DNA of 64,000 nucleotides from Synechococcus sp. Cruz-7E5 (GCF_024345995.1 NZ_JAGQCE010000001.1:124001-188000); one strand, 5' to 3'; positions 15,434 to 25,094 are shown, counted from the stretch's first letter. The notes: a model not told the origin generated them from the sequence alone. Translations and numbers: made by a program.

Positions 15434-16176
15434 GCGGTCCTTCCAGCCTCAGCCTCACCCTTCGAATCTGGCGTCAGCGCCAGGACGAGCCCAGGGGACG
15501 CTTCGTCGACCATCTCCTCACGGACCTGAGTCCGGCTCTCTCCCTGCTGGAGGCCCTTGATCGCCTCAACCAGCAGCTGCTGCTGGCGGGCGAGCGGCCG
15601 GTGTACTTCGATCACGACTGCCGTGAGGGCATCTGCGGGTCCTGCGGATTCATGATCAATGGCCAGGCCCAAGGGCCCCGGAGCGGCACGACTGTCTGCC
15701 AGCTCTACCTGCGCGACTTCAGCGATGGCCAGGTTCTCACTCTCGAGCCGTGGCGCGCTCGGGCCTTCCCCCTGATCCAGGATCTGGCGGTCGATCGCTC
15801 CTCCCTCGATCGACTGCTGATGGCCGGGGGCTATGTGTCGGTGAACATCGGCAGCGCCCCTGAGGCCAATGTTCTGCCAGTCGGCCTGGATCTGGCTTCC
15901 CAGGCCTTCGATGCCGCCAGCTGCATCGGCTGTGGAGCCTGCGTGGCAGCCTGCCCCAATGCGTCGGCCAGCCTGTTCGTGGCGGCCAAGCTGGCCCATC
16001 TCGAGCTCCTGCCCCAGGGCCAGCCGGAAGCTCCCCGGCGCTCCAGACGGATGCGCCAACAGATGGAGGCGGAGGGCTTCGGAGCCTGCGGCAACCAGCT
16101 GGAGTGTTCGGCGGTCTGCCCGAAGGAGATTCCCTCCAGCCTGATCAGCCGCATGAACCGCAAGACCAGCGATTGA
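15430..16176 (+). CDS. sdhB: Succinate dehydrogenase iron-sulfur subunit
   Basis: A 248-residue protein with a complete set of cluster ligands: 2Fe-2S C64, C69, C72, C90; 4Fe-4S C165, C168, C171 with C175 leading into the next cluster; and C220, C226, C230 for the remaining ligands of the 3Fe-4S/4Fe-4S pair. It relays electrons from the SdhA flavin to the SdhC hemes/quinone. ATG overlaps the sdhA stop by 4 nt. Its 3' end faces chlD across a 44-nt gap. Confidence 0.93.
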   Translation: MSGPSSLSLTLRIWRQRQDEPRGRFVDHLLTDLSPALSLLEALDRLNQQLLLAGERPVYFDHDCREGICGSCGFMINGQAQGPRSGTTVCQLYLRDFSDGQVLTLEPWRARAFPLIQDLAVDRSSLDRLLMAGGYVSVNIGSAPEANVLPVGLDLASQAFDAASCIGCGACVAACPNASASLFVAAKLAHLELLPQGQPEAPRRSRRMRQQMEAEGFGACGNQLECSAVCPKEIPSSLISRMNRKTSD

Positions 16177-16220
16177 GCAGCGGCGGGTGAACTGCCCTGT
16201 CCGGCTGGGTATGGGGACGC

Positions 16221-18248
16221 TCAGACGGGCCTGATCGCCCCGCGGGCAGCCGCCGCGATCGCACGCTCTCCGGCCCTGGGCAGCGCCAGATAGCTGGCGC
16301 CGGCCCGTTGTGCCAGTTCGCGGCCCAGACCCGAGGCGATGTAAGGATTCTCGGTGTCAATCACCAGCATCTCCAGGCCGAGGCGGCGGATCGCCGCCGC
16401 GATCGTCAGCAGTTCATCCTTCAGGCCCGCACCCGCATCGGAAGGGGCTCCCTGCCGCTCTTCCCGCAGGGAACGGGCCAGGGGCACGTTGGCCTTGCCG
16501 TCGCTGATGAGCACCAGCACCACCTCGCCGATGTCCTTTGAGCGACGTGCGTTCAGAGCCAGCCGCACGGCCAGTGTCAGGCCATGCGCCAGTGGCGAGC
16601 CGCCGCCGCAGGGCAGCCGCTCCAGCCGACGCGACGCCGCCGTGATCGAACGGGTGGGCGGCAGCAGCACCTCGGCACGATCGCCGCGGAACACGATCAG
16701 GGCGATCTGGTCACGGCAGCGGTAGGCCTCGCTGAGCAGTTCCAGCACCGCTCCTTTGGCGGCCTCCATCCGGTTGAGGGCCATCGAGCCGGAGGCGTCG
16801 ACCACGAAGACGATCAAGGCACCCGCCTTGCGGGCGAGGCGCTTCACCCGCAGGTCGTCTTCGCTGATGAAAACGTGGTGGCGCTGGCTGCGGGGATGGC
16901 TGCGGCGGCGGGCCTTCTGATGCGGCGCGGCTGCCCTGAGTGTGGCGTCGATCGCGACCCTCAGAATCGGGCCATGGGGCAGCACCGGCTTCACGTAACG
17001 GCCCCGCTCCTGCGAAAGAATCACACCCCGCCCGCCGGCCTTGCCATGGCGGCGACGGGCCCGCTGCGTGAAGGCCAGCAGGGCTGGATCGAGCAGGATT
17101 CCCTCGGGGCTGAACACGAACTCCTCAGGTATGGCAGCTGCTTCCGGTGGTGGACGGTCCCGCTGCTCATCCGGTTCGGCTTCCCCCTCCAGCGGCGGTT
17201 CGGAGGGGGGCTCAGGCGTGCGATGCGGGGGGTTGTCCTGCGGGGGCACTTCTGGCTCCACCGCTGCCGCCCTGGGAACGATCACGAGTTCCACCGCGCG
17301 GTGTAGATCCTCGGCGGACACGGCCGCCCGCCCCGCCAGGGCCGCATGGGCCAGAGCCGCCCGCACGGCGAACAGATCGGCGCGCTGGCCCTCCACGCGC
17401 GCCCGGATCGCTTCGTTCACCAGATAGCGGACCTGATCGGGCTGGATCCGCAATCTTGGCAGCCGCGTACGCGCATCCGCCACACGGCGGCGCAGCACCT
17501 CCAGCCCGGCCACGTAGGGAGCCCAGAAGCGCACAGGGTCGTCCTGATGCGCCAGCACCCGTGCCACCGCCTCCACACGCTCCTGCAGCGTCAGCTCGGC
17601 ATCGGCCGAGAGCACGATCGCGAATCGGTCCACCAGATGGGGCCGCAGCTCTCCCTCGTCCGGGTTGTAGGTGGCGATCAGCAGAGGCCTGCAGGGGTGC
17701 TGGAAGCTGATCCCCTCTCGCTCCACCCGATTGGTGCCGTCGGCCAGAACCGTGAGCAGCAGGTTGCCGATATGGGGCTCCAGCAGGTTGATCTCATCGA
17801 CGTAGAGCACGCCCCGGTGCGAGGCGGCCAGCAGACCCGGCTGGAGCACCGGGGCACCGCAGCGGATCGAGCGGCTCACGTCCACCGAGCCCAGCAGCCG
17901 GTCCTCGCTCACTCCAAGGGGCACCTGAACGAAGGGGCTGGGGATCCAGCGGCTCGGCAGAGCGCGACTGCTGCGCTCCCTTCGCCCCCGGGTGTCGTCG
18001 TCCCACTCCCAAGGCCTGTCCGGATCGGCGTTGCAGCAGGAGCTGCGGATCACGCGGATCGGCGGAAGCAGGCTCTGGAGCGCACGGGCCAGAACCGATT
18101 TCCCCGTGCCCCTCCGACCGGCGATCACCACACCCCCGAGTCCGGGGTCAACGGCCAGCAGCAGCAACGCCGTCTGGATCGGCTGCTGCCCCACCACCGC
18201 GTTGAACGGGAAGCCGCCGGCGGCCGGCGCCGGACTGGAGGATTGCAC
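16221..18248 (-). CDS. chlD: Magnesium-chelatase-type AAA+/VWA subunit (ChlD-like paralog)
   Basis: A 675-residue protein of cyanobacterial ChlD length. Domains: AAA+ module with Walker A GRRGTGKS (44-51), Walker B VLYVDEINLL (147-156) and arginine-containing HPCRPLLIATYNPDEGE; a Pro/Glu-rich linker (about 331-372); a VWA/integrin-I domain with MIDAS DASGSM (484-489). It would assemble with a ChlI hexamer and drive a ChlH-type metal-inserting subunit. It starts with GTG overlapping the chlH-like stop by 1 nt (TAGTG). The variable insert at about 70-100 and other differences from the ChlD I remember from picocyanobacteria suggest a second, divergent copy; no chlI is present here. Confidence 0.88.
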   Translation of the reverse strand: MQSSSPAPAAGGFPFNAVVGQQPIQTALLLLAVDPGLGGVVIAGRRGTGKSVLARALQSLLPPIRVIRSSCCNADPDRPWEWDDDTRGRRERSSRALPSRWIPSPFVQVPLGVSEDRLLGSVDVSRSIRCGAPVLQPGLLAASHRGVLYVDEINLLEPHIGNLLLTVLADGTNRVEREGISFQHPCRPLLIATYNPDEGELRPHLVDRFAIVLSADAELTLQERVEAVARVLAHQDDPVRFWAPYVAGLEVLRRRVADARTRLPRLRIQPDQVRYLVNEAIRARVEGQRADLFAVRAALAHAALAGRAAVSAEDLHRAVELVIVPRAAAVEPEVPPQDNPPHRTPEPPSEPPLEGEAEPDEQRDRPPPEAAAIPEEFVFSPEGILLDPALLAFTQRARRRHGKAGGRGVILSQERGRYVKPVLPHGPILRVAIDATLRAAAPHQKARRRSHPRSQRHHVFISEDDLRVKRLARKAGALIVFVVDASGSMALNRMEAAKGAVLELLSEAYRCRDQIALIVFRGDRAEVLLPPTRSITAASRRLERLPCGGGSPLAHGLTLAVRLALNARRSKDIGEVVLVLISDGKANVPLARSLREERQGAPSDAGAGLKDELLTIAAAIRRLGLEMLVIDTENPYIASGLGRELAQRAGASYLALPRAGERAIAAAARGAIRPV

Positions 18249-21200
18249 TAGGCCGCCACGCCTTCGAGTTCGGCGTCGGTGAGGTCGTAGAGGTTGCGCA
18301 GCTGGACCAGCTTTTCGGGAGTGGCCGTCCAGATGCCGCGGGCGTTGGCCTCCAGCATGCGGCCCACGAGATTGCGGAAGGCCTCTGGATTCGCTTCCCG
18401 CAGCCGCCGGGCCATCTCCGGATCAAAGGCGTAGGTGTCAGCCGCTTGGTCGTACACCCAGGCGTCGCAGAAGTCGGCGGTGCCGGCCCAGCCGATCAGG
18501 GCCGTCATCCTCTGGGAGATCTCGTAGGCGCCGCCTGCACCCATCGCTGCCATCGCCTCGGCCCACTTCGGGTTGACCAGCTTGGTGCGGTACTCCATCC
18601 GCAGCAGCTCTTCCAGATCGCGGGGGGTGATGTCCTTCGAGAAGCTCTCAACGAAACTGGCCGTCACCTTGGCGCCCCGCTGCTGCTCGGCGGCCTGCTT
18701 CAGCGCTCCTGTGTTGGCGTAGTACTCCTGGATGTCGGTGAGGCCGAATTCCACAGAGTCGATCTGCTGCACCACACGCTCAGTGCTGCCCAGCAGCGTG
18801 CGCAGCACCTCGGGGCGGGCTTCGCCCCGGTCGCCCCGGCCGTAGCTGTAGCTGTTGCGCTCCCGCCAGGTGGATCCGAGTTCCTCGCCGCTGTCCCAGT
18901 TGGAATCGGTGACCCGCTCGTTCACAAGCGACCCGAAATCCCCGGCCGGGTTTGAGAACAGTCGCGCCGTGGGGTTCTCGATCCCCTGCGCTTCGAGGGC
19001 GCGGGCATGGCGGCGGATGAAGTTATCGCTCTCGGACTCCTCGGCGGCGGCAGCGCGCCGGAAGAGGTCATCGAGCAGCTCGACGATGTTCACGAAGCTG
19101 TCGCGGAAGATCCCGGAGAGGTTCACCAGCACGTCCACGCGGGGATGGCCCAGCTCCTGCAGCGGCCGCAGCGCGTAGCGCACGATCCTGCCCGTGCCTT
19201 CCTTCACCGGCTCGGCCCCCACCAGCTCCAGCAGGATGCCGAGCGATTCGCCGCGGGTCTTGATGGCATCGAGGCCCCAGAGCATCACGGCCACTGTTTC
19301 GGGCCATGTCCCGTTCTCCTGGCGGTGCTGCTCGAGGATGCGCAACGCAATCGCCTTGCCGCGCGCGACGGCAGCGGGCGAGGGCATGCGGTAGGGGTCG
19401 AGGGCATGAATGTTGCGGCCCGTGGGCAGCACGCCTGGGCCGTCGCGGAGCAGATCGCCGCCGGGTGCCGGCGGAATGTATTCACCATTGAGGCCGCGCA
19501 GCAGGTTGGTGAGTTCCTCCGTGCTGCGCGCCAGCAGGTGGCTGATCAGCAGCGCCTCCTCCACCCGAGGCCGCAGGACGTCGAGGCGGCCGGGTGCGAG
19601 CCGATCGATCAAGGCGGCAGCCTGGGCGCTGCGCTCCGCCTCCCCGCTCGCGGCCTTCTCCAGGCTGATCGCGCTCACCAGTTCAGGCTCCAGGTCGTCG
19701 CCGAAGTAGGCCTTGAGATACCCCTCCAGCTCCTCGGGGTCTGGCGCCTGGCCGAGCACATGCAGGCCGCTGGAGAACAGACGGTTCTCAAGCAGCTGGA
19801 GGTACTCGCTCAGCCGCACCAGGTAGGCGGTGAACGACTCGGCGGCGGCTGGCCCGGCCGTGAGCACCTCGCCGGGCGGGCAGTCGGCATCGAGTCCGGT
19901 GTCGAACACCTTCTTGGTGATCGCCTCGCACAGCGCAGCGTTCCGCTCCGGATCCTCCCGGTACTCGCTGATCAGATCACGCAGCAACACGAGTTCGCGG
20001 TAGAGCCCGGCTCGGCCGTAAGGGGGCACGTTGTGGGAAATCAGCACGCCATAGCCGCGCCGCCTGGCGAGCATCGATTCAGATGGATTATTGGCGGCAT
20101 AGATATAAAGATTCGGCAGGTCGCCCATCAGGATGTCGGGCCAGGAATAGCCCGTGTTCCCGAGTGGGCAGCCGGGCAGCCACTCCACCGTGCCGTGCAT
20201 GCCGAAATGCACCACTGCATCGGCGCGGAACTCGTTCTGCAGCCATTTGTAAAAGGCGGCGTACTCCGGATGGGGCGTCAGATCCCGCTCGTACATCAGC
20301 CGCATCGGATCACCGGCCACCCCGAGCGGCGGCTGCACTCCGATCCAGACGTTGCCCAGCCTCACGCCACCAAGCAGGAAGCGATCGCCGATCGTGCGGA
20401 TGCCGCTGCCGCCCAGCGACCGCCACTGCGCCTCGATCCTGCGGGTATCGAAATCGCCCAGCCAGTCCCGCAGGGTGTCGGTACGCACGGTGGCGATCGG
20501 CGCCTCGTCGAGCGAAACGCCCTCGGGCACACGGCCGATCCAGGCCTGGTCGGCCTCCCGCACCCGCTGCAGCAGCACCTCGGGGTCGTCGGGGAGCTCC
20601 CCCACGTCGTAACCCTCGGCCTCGAGCGCCCGCAGCAGCCGCAGCAGCGACTGGGGCACCTGCAGCAGCGCCGCCGTGCCGGTGGCGCCGTAACCCGGCG
20701 GGAAGCCGTAGAGCACGATGGCGATCCGCCGCTGCGCCGGGGGCTTGCTGCGCAGCGCGATCCAGTGGGTGAGCCGCCCCGTGAGCCGCTTGAGCCGCTC
20801 GGGGATCAGGTGGATGCGGTCCCCCACCAGGCCGCCGAGCGGCACCGGGTCGATGGCGCCATCCAGTTCGGGCAGGGCGTAGAGAACCACGCTCTGCAGG
20901 CCGCCGATGCCCTGTCGCGTCCAGGAGTGGATGTCCTGGATCAGCAGCGGCGCCGAAACCACATATGGGACGTTCTTGGCGCGCAGGATCCGCTGAGCCA
21001 CCTCTTCGCGGCGTCCGGCCTCCATCGAGCCGGCCGGACCGCCCACCAGAGGAAAACCGATCGTCGAGACGATTGCGTCCACCACCACGGCCTCCCGGCC
21101 GGACGTCCCGGCGGCGATCTCGGCCGGGCTGGTCATCCAGTCGCGGACGGCCATGTGACCCTCCACTCCGTTGATGAACACCGGCAGGGGCAGCAGCCGC

Positions 21201-21994
21201 GCCTGCTCGAAGCTGCGGATCAACTGCGGGATGTAGGGCTGTGCGGTGATCACGTGCTTGCGGTACAGCAGCACGCCCACCACCGGCCAGCCAGCACTGC
21301 CGGGCCGGCTTTGGTGGAACCAGTACAGATAGGCGCGGGGAGAGGTGAAGAAACCGTCGTGGTCCGGGTGCAGCAGGCCGAGATCGGGGGTTTCACACGG
21401 CGGTGGCACGGGCCCCACGTCCAGGCCGAGGCATTCCCGCGCCAGCAGCAGGAACAGGGCCGACACGTTCTCGGAGCCGCCGGCGTTCCAGTAGCCGTAG
21501 ATGATCAACCAGCGACGCAGGTCCTGGGCCCGGCGCAACGGGATGAAGCGCAGCAGCTTGGGACCCACCTTGAGAAACCCGATGTAGCCAGCGAGCCTGT
21601 CTTCCTCGCGTCCGCTGCTGAACTTGGCCAGGAGCGCCCGCACCGGCTTCGGCATGCCGCTTGACGAGCCGCCCATCTCGAAACGTCCCAGCCGGGTGAG
21701 CGCCATCAGCTCCAGCGCCGATTCGAACACCAGGCGGGTGGGGATCGCTGCGATGCGTGGCCGCAGCCATTCCACCTGGTCGTAGTCGAAGATCAGGCTG
21801 GCAAACAGAACCTGTGCGCCCCGGAGCGCCGCTTCCACCTCGGCTGGCCGGCCTGCCAGATCCCGATCGCTGAAATTACGGATCTCCAGTGCCGGACACC
21901 GGCCCATCGCCGCCTCTGCTGCCTGGCGATAGAGGCCGGCGTTGAACGACTCGAACCCGGCGATCAGAACAATTCGGTGTGATGCCATCGGCAT
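18248..21994 (-). CDS. ChlH/BchH/CobN-family large chelatase subunit
   Basis: A 1248-residue porphyrin-binding chelatase subunit. Diagnostic regions: FASLIFDYDQVEWL (N-terminal), VVHFGMHGTVEWLPGC, YAANNPSESMLARRRGYG, GEYIPPAPGGD, PTGRNIHALDPYRMPSP, VMLWGLDAIKTRGESLG and VLVNLSGIFRDSFVN. It is about 80 residues shorter than the canonical ChlH I remember from cyanobacteria and lacks its N-terminal start (MFTQV..), and HFGMHGTVEWLPG differs from the usual HFGTHGSLEFMPG. It therefore reads as a BchH/CobN-like paralog. The metal (Mg or Co) is not decidable from sequence. Translationally coupled to the ChlD-like gene. ATG 21994 or 21988. Confidence 0.85.
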   Translation of the reverse strand: MPMASHRIVLIAGFESFNAGLYRQAAEAAMGRCPALEIRNFSDRDLAGRPAEVEAALRGAQVLFASLIFDYDQVEWLRPRIAAIPTRLVFESALELMALTRLGRFEMGGSSSGMPKPVRALLAKFSSGREEDRLAGYIGFLKVGPKLLRFIPLRRAQDLRRWLIIYGYWNAGGSENVSALFLLLARECLGLDVGPVPPPCETPDLGLLHPDHDGFFTSPRAYLYWFHQSRPGSAGWPVVGVLLYRKHVITAQPYIPQLIRSFEQARLLPLPVFINGVEGHMAVRDWMTSPAEIAAGTSGREAVVVDAIVSTIGFPLVGGPAGSMEAGRREEVAQRILRAKNVPYVVSAPLLIQDIHSWTRQGIGGLQSVVLYALPELDGAIDPVPLGGLVGDRIHLIPERLKRLTGRLTHWIALRSKPPAQRRIAIVLYGFPPGYGATGTAALLQVPQSLLRLLRALEAEGYDVGELPDDPEVLLQRVREADQAWIGRVPEGVSLDEAPIATVRTDTLRDWLGDFDTRRIEAQWRSLGGSGIRTIGDRFLLGGVRLGNVWIGVQPPLGVAGDPMRLMYERDLTPHPEYAAFYKWLQNEFRADAVVHFGMHGTVEWLPGCPLGNTGYSWPDILMGDLPNLYIYAANNPSESMLARRRGYGVLISHNVPPYGRAGLYRELVLLRDLISEYREDPERNAALCEAITKKVFDTGLDADCPPGEVLTAGPAAAESFTAYLVRLSEYLQLLENRLFSSGLHVLGQAPDPEELEGYLKAYFGDDLEPELVSAISLEKAASGEAERSAQAAALIDRLAPGRLDVLRPRVEEALLISHLLARSTEELTNLLRGLNGEYIPPAPGGDLLRDGPGVLPTGRNIHALDPYRMPSPAAVARGKAIALRILEQHRQENGTWPETVAVMLWGLDAIKTRGESLGILLELVGAEPVKEGTGRIVRYALRPLQELGHPRVDVLVNLSGIFRDSFVNIVELLDDLFRRAAAAEESESDNFIRRHARALEAQGIENPTARLFSNPAGDFGSLVNERVTDSNWDSGEELGSTWRERNSYSYGRGDRGEARPEVLRTLLGSTERVVQQIDSVEFGLTDIQEYYANTGALKQAAEQQRGAKVTASFVESFSKDITPRDLEELLRMEYRTKLVNPKWAEAMAAMGAGGAYEISQRMTALIGWAGTADFCDAWVYDQAADTYAFDPEMARRLREANPEAFRNLVGRMLEANARGIWTATPEKLVQLRNLYDLTDAELEGVAA

Positions 21995-22182
21995 GGGTCC
22001 TTGTTCAGCCAGGTCCCCCCGTGCTGGGACGAATTGCGGGGGGCGTGCCGATCATGGGGCGGAACTGGCGTGGATTGAGCCTACGGATCTCCGTGCAGTG
22101 TCCGGTGGTCCGTTTTCCGGCCAGGGTCGAGCTGGCCGAGCTGAACTTCTGTCTAACCAGGAGCCGGTGATCGAGCCTCCGC

Positions 22183-22995
22183 TCAGACTGCCGCCAGGGC
22201 TTGGGTGATCACCTCGAACCTGGTCAGGTCGTGGGGGCCGAAGGAATGGAGGAACGGCACATCGCCGGCATCGCGGCCGCGACCGATCAGCACCCGGCCG
22301 ATCCGCGGGGTGTTGTAGCGGGCATCGAAGACGTGCCAGCCCCCCTCCAGATAGGCTTCGAACCAGGCGGAGAAATCGATCGGTTCCGGCCCGCGCGGCA
22401 CCCCCGTGTATCCCACATAGCCGGTGCAGTAACGCGCCGGGATATTCAGGCTGCGGCAGAAGGCGATCGCCAGATGGGCGAAGTCGCGGCAGACACCCTG
22501 CCCCTCCTCCAGCACCTCGAGCGCGGTCTTGGTGGGGCGGGCCTGGCCCATGTCGAAGTGAATGCGGGAGTGCACCGAGTCGCAGATCGCCTGCACCTGC
22601 GGCCAGCCCGCAGGGATCTCGCCGAACAGGTCCCAGGCCGTCTGATCCAGCCGGTCGGTCTCGCAGTAACGACTGGGGCGCAGGAACTGATAAGTCTCCG
22701 GAGGCAGGACCTCAACGGGCACCGCGCTGAGATGGGGGAGCACCGGATCGGGCTGGGCGCTGCACTCCACCAGTGCCCGCAGGCGGAGCTGGGTGTCGCC
22801 TGCCGATGCCACCAGGCGGCAGCACCGGTTGCCGAAGCCATCCACGAACTCCGTCACAGGAACGGCAGGCTTCGAGATCAGCTGATCGTCGCTCACCAGA
22901 TCACCCCGGCGGCTGGTGTGGGGCTGCACCATCAGCAGCAGGGGTGTGGGCTGCAGACAGGCCACCGTCAGATCGCAGCCGACCGTGATCCTCAT
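22183..22995 (-). CDS. Transglutaminase-like protein lacking the usual catalytic His (copy 2)
   Basis: A 270-residue protein with an N-terminal beta domain and a transglutaminase core. C169 sits in EEGQGVCRDFAHLAIAFCRS and D224 in WHVFDARYN, followed by the family-typical PRIGRVLIGRGRDAGDVPF. Aligning IDFSAWFEAYL with HELHAWAEVYL of the protein at 9220-10116 puts S209 where the triad His is expected. It may be a subfamily feature or a non-proteolytic member. It is on the same strand as, and 189 nt upstream of, the chlH-like gene. Confidence 0.8.
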   Translation of the reverse strand: MRITVGCDLTVACLQPTPLLLMVQPHTSRRGDLVSDDQLISKPAVPVTEFVDGFGNRCCRLVASAGDTQLRLRALVECSAQPDPVLPHLSAVPVEVLPPETYQFLRPSRYCETDRLDQTAWDLFGEIPAGWPQVQAICDSVHSRIHFDMGQARPTKTALEVLEEGQGVCRDFAHLAIAFCRSLNIPARYCTGYVGYTGVPRGPEPIDFSAWFEAYLEGGWHVFDARYNTPRIGRVLIGRGRDAGDVPFLHSFGPHDLTRFEVITQALAAV

Positions 22996-23540
22996 TGCAC
23001 TGGGGGGATACGACCCGGTCTTAAATCTGCAGGGAGTCTGGCGATGGCCCCACGGTTGCGCGAGCCGATGTCAGGAGATGCGGCCCCAGACTTTCCGGTG
23101 CGGGGCCGATCGAGAAGTCCGATGGGAATTTCTGGGGATCTTGCGGCCGCCTTGCTCATCCAGTGCCTCTGCAGACTGCCTGTAAGTTCTCAGAAAACAG
23201 TTGAAAACTCAGGCAGCAAGACCTCAGGCAGCAGCCTGAACGATTGAACTGGACTTCTCAATCAGCTGGCATTAAACGGGAAAGGCAATATCCCACGCTG
23301 CCCCTGGTGCTGGACGTCCGTTGAGTGGGGTGTTCTACTCAACCATCTCCAAGGCCTGCCACCACCACCGCCAGATGCAGCTGCACCCCAGACAGTGCAC
23401 CGTTTCTGGCCTCACACCGCCGAGCACCAGTCAGGAACCCCCATCAGCACTTGGTCACCGAACGCCATCGACGCAACGGGCCAACGGTTGAGCGGCCGGG
23501 GGGTGGCCTGCACTGCCATGCTGGCCCAGGGGCAGGCGCC
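22996..23540. other. 545-nt intergenic region with short repeats
   Basis: Lies between two divergent genes. The stretch 23170-23280 is more A/T-rich than the rest. Visible structure: TCAGGCAGC occurs twice about 18 nt apart near 23205-23235, the second copy forming a CAGGC/GCCTG inverted repeat, and a further inverted repeat at 23320-23343. Open frames here have no recognisable product. It probably carries the promoter and 5' leader of pyrF-pyrE. Confidence 0.35.
23320..23343. promoter_or_regulatory. 7-bp inverted repeat in pyrFE leader region
   Basis: GTTGAGT and ACTCAAC are separated by 10 nt, about 200 nt upstream of the pyrF-pyrE start. The spacing fits a dimeric regulator site or an RNA hairpin in a long leader. 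There is no T-run and no direct evidence for either use. Confidence 0.25.
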
Positions 23541-25094
23541 ATGAGCTTTTTCGTCAAACTCACCGAAGCGATGGCCAGCCGCCAGTCGCTGCTGATCACC
23601 GGCTTGGATCCCAATCCGGAGATGCTGCAGACCTGGACGCGCCACAACGCCGGCAGCGGTTCCTTTCTGGCCCAGGCCCGCCGCTGGATCAAGGCGGTGA
23701 TCGAGGCCACCTCCGACAACGTCTGCGCCTACAAACCGAGCCTGGGCTTCTACCAGGCCCTGGGGCCGATCGGCCTGGAGTTGCTGCGCGAGGTGCGCGA
23801 ACTGGTGCCGCCGGAGCTGCCCCTGATCCTCGATGCCAAGCACGGCGATCTCAACAGCTCCTCGGCCCTGGCCCACTACATCTTCCGCGACCTCGGCGTG
23901 GATGCGGTCACCCTCTCCCCTCTGGCGGGACAGGACATCGCCGCCCCCTTCCTGCTCTACCCGGACCGGGCGGTGGTGCTCACCTGTCACAGCTCGAATC
24001 CCGGCGCCCGGGTGGTGCAGCACCATCCCAACGAGGACGACCCGCTCTTCATCACGATCGTGCGCGAAACCCAGCTCTGGGGCACCCCGGAGCACCTGTT
24101 GCTGGAGGTGGGAACCAGCGATCCGGCCATTCTGGCGCGAGTGCGGCGGGAAGCACCAGAGCGTTTTCTGATCCTGCGCAGCCTCTGGGGCGAGGAAGAG
24201 CGGCTGGAAGCGTTGCTTCAGGCGGGTCTCAACGCTTCCGCCGATGGATTGCTGCTGCCCCTGCCCCAGCACCTGCTGGTGGAGGAGGGAATGGCGGCGG
24301 GTACCCAGGCCCTGCGAGAGCAGATCGCGACGATGCGAGCCAACTGGGATGGAGGAACGGCCGATCGCTGCGAGCTCTGGTTGCCCGCTCCCAGGGCAGC
24401 GGCGGCGGCAAACAGCCTGCTCGACGCCAAGAACCTTGAGCTGCAACGGCTGGAGGAACAGGACCTCGATGAGCAGCGGCTCGATGAGCTGCTGGTGGAT
24501 CTGTTCGACATCGGCTGCCTGCTCTTCGGTGAATACGTGCAGGCTTCAGGTGCAGTGTTCAATTACTACATCGATCTGCGCCGGATCATCTCCGATCCGA
24601 ATCTGTTTCACCGGGTACTGCATGCCTATGCGCAGCCACTGGCCCGTCTTCAGTTCGATCGAATCGCCGGTATTCCCTATGGATCACTGCCGACGGCCAC
24701 GGGGCTGTCGCTGCAGCTGCATGTGCCCTTGATCTATCCGCGCAAGGAGGTCAAGGCCCATGGGGCCCGGCGCCTGATCGAGGGGGATTTCGAGGAGGGC
24801 GAAACCGTCGTCGTCGTCGATGACATCCTGATCACAGGCGGCAGCGTGCTGGAGGGCATCGCCAAATTGGAGTCGTCAGGGTTGAAGGTTCGCGATGTGG
24901 TGGTGTTCATCGACCACGGGGGTCAGGCTGTCTCTCGTCTGGCCACTGAGGGCTATGCCTGCCACGCAGTGGTCGGGATTGAGCGGATCACCGCTGCGCT
25001 GCGCGCCGCTGGGCGTCTCAGCCAGGATCAGGCCGACCTGCTGGCTGAGCACACCACGGCAGCCCCGGCTCCTGCCAGACGGGCCAAGGTCTGA
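23541..25094 (+). CDS. pyrFE: Bifunctional OMP decarboxylase / orotate phosphoribosyltransferase fusion
   Basis: A 517-residue fusion carrying the last two steps of de novo UMP synthesis. N-terminal OMP decarboxylase (about 1-300): LLITGLDPNP, AYKPSLGFYQ, and LILDAKHGD with K100 and D103 as the catalytic-type residues. C-terminal OPRT (about 325-517): IPYGSLPTATGLSLQLHVPL then IYPRKEVKAHG, and the PRPP motif VVVVDDILITGGS. The order decarboxylase-transferase is the reverse of the animal/plant UMP synthase, as known for some cyanobacteria. ATG 23541 (MSFFVKLTEAMASRQ) is the natural start. An antiporter separates it from pyrC. Confidence 0.92.
   Translation: MSFFVKLTEAMASRQSLLITGLDPNPEMLQTWTRHNAGSGSFLAQARRWIKAVIEATSDNVCAYKPSLGFYQALGPIGLELLREVRELVPPELPLILDAKHGDLNSSSALAHYIFRDLGVDAVTLSPLAGQDIAAPFLLYPDRAVVLTCHSSNPGARVVQHHPNEDDPLFITIVRETQLWGTPEHLLLEVGTSDPAILARVRREAPERFLILRSLWGEEERLEALLQAGLNASADGLLLPLPQHLLVEEGMAAGTQALREQIATMRANWDGGTADRCELWLPAPRAAAAANSLLDAKNLELQRLEEQDLDEQRLDELLVDLFDIGCLLFGEYVQASGAVFNYYIDLRRIISDPNLFHRVLHAYAQPLARLQFDRIAGIPYGSLPTATGLSLQLHVPLIYPRKEVKAHGARRLIEGDFEEGETVVVVDDILITGGSVLEGIAKLESSGLKVRDVVVFIDHGGQAVSRLATEGYACHAVVGIERITAALRAAGRLSQDQADLLAEHTTAAPAPARRAKV

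Noticed and set aside
19007-21664. A long open frame opposite the chlH-like gene (885 codons)
   Set aside because: Its translation is a His/Gln/Gly-rich shadow with no family motif. The high G+C content keeps antisense frames of real genes open; the minus strand has clear chelatase motifs throughout.
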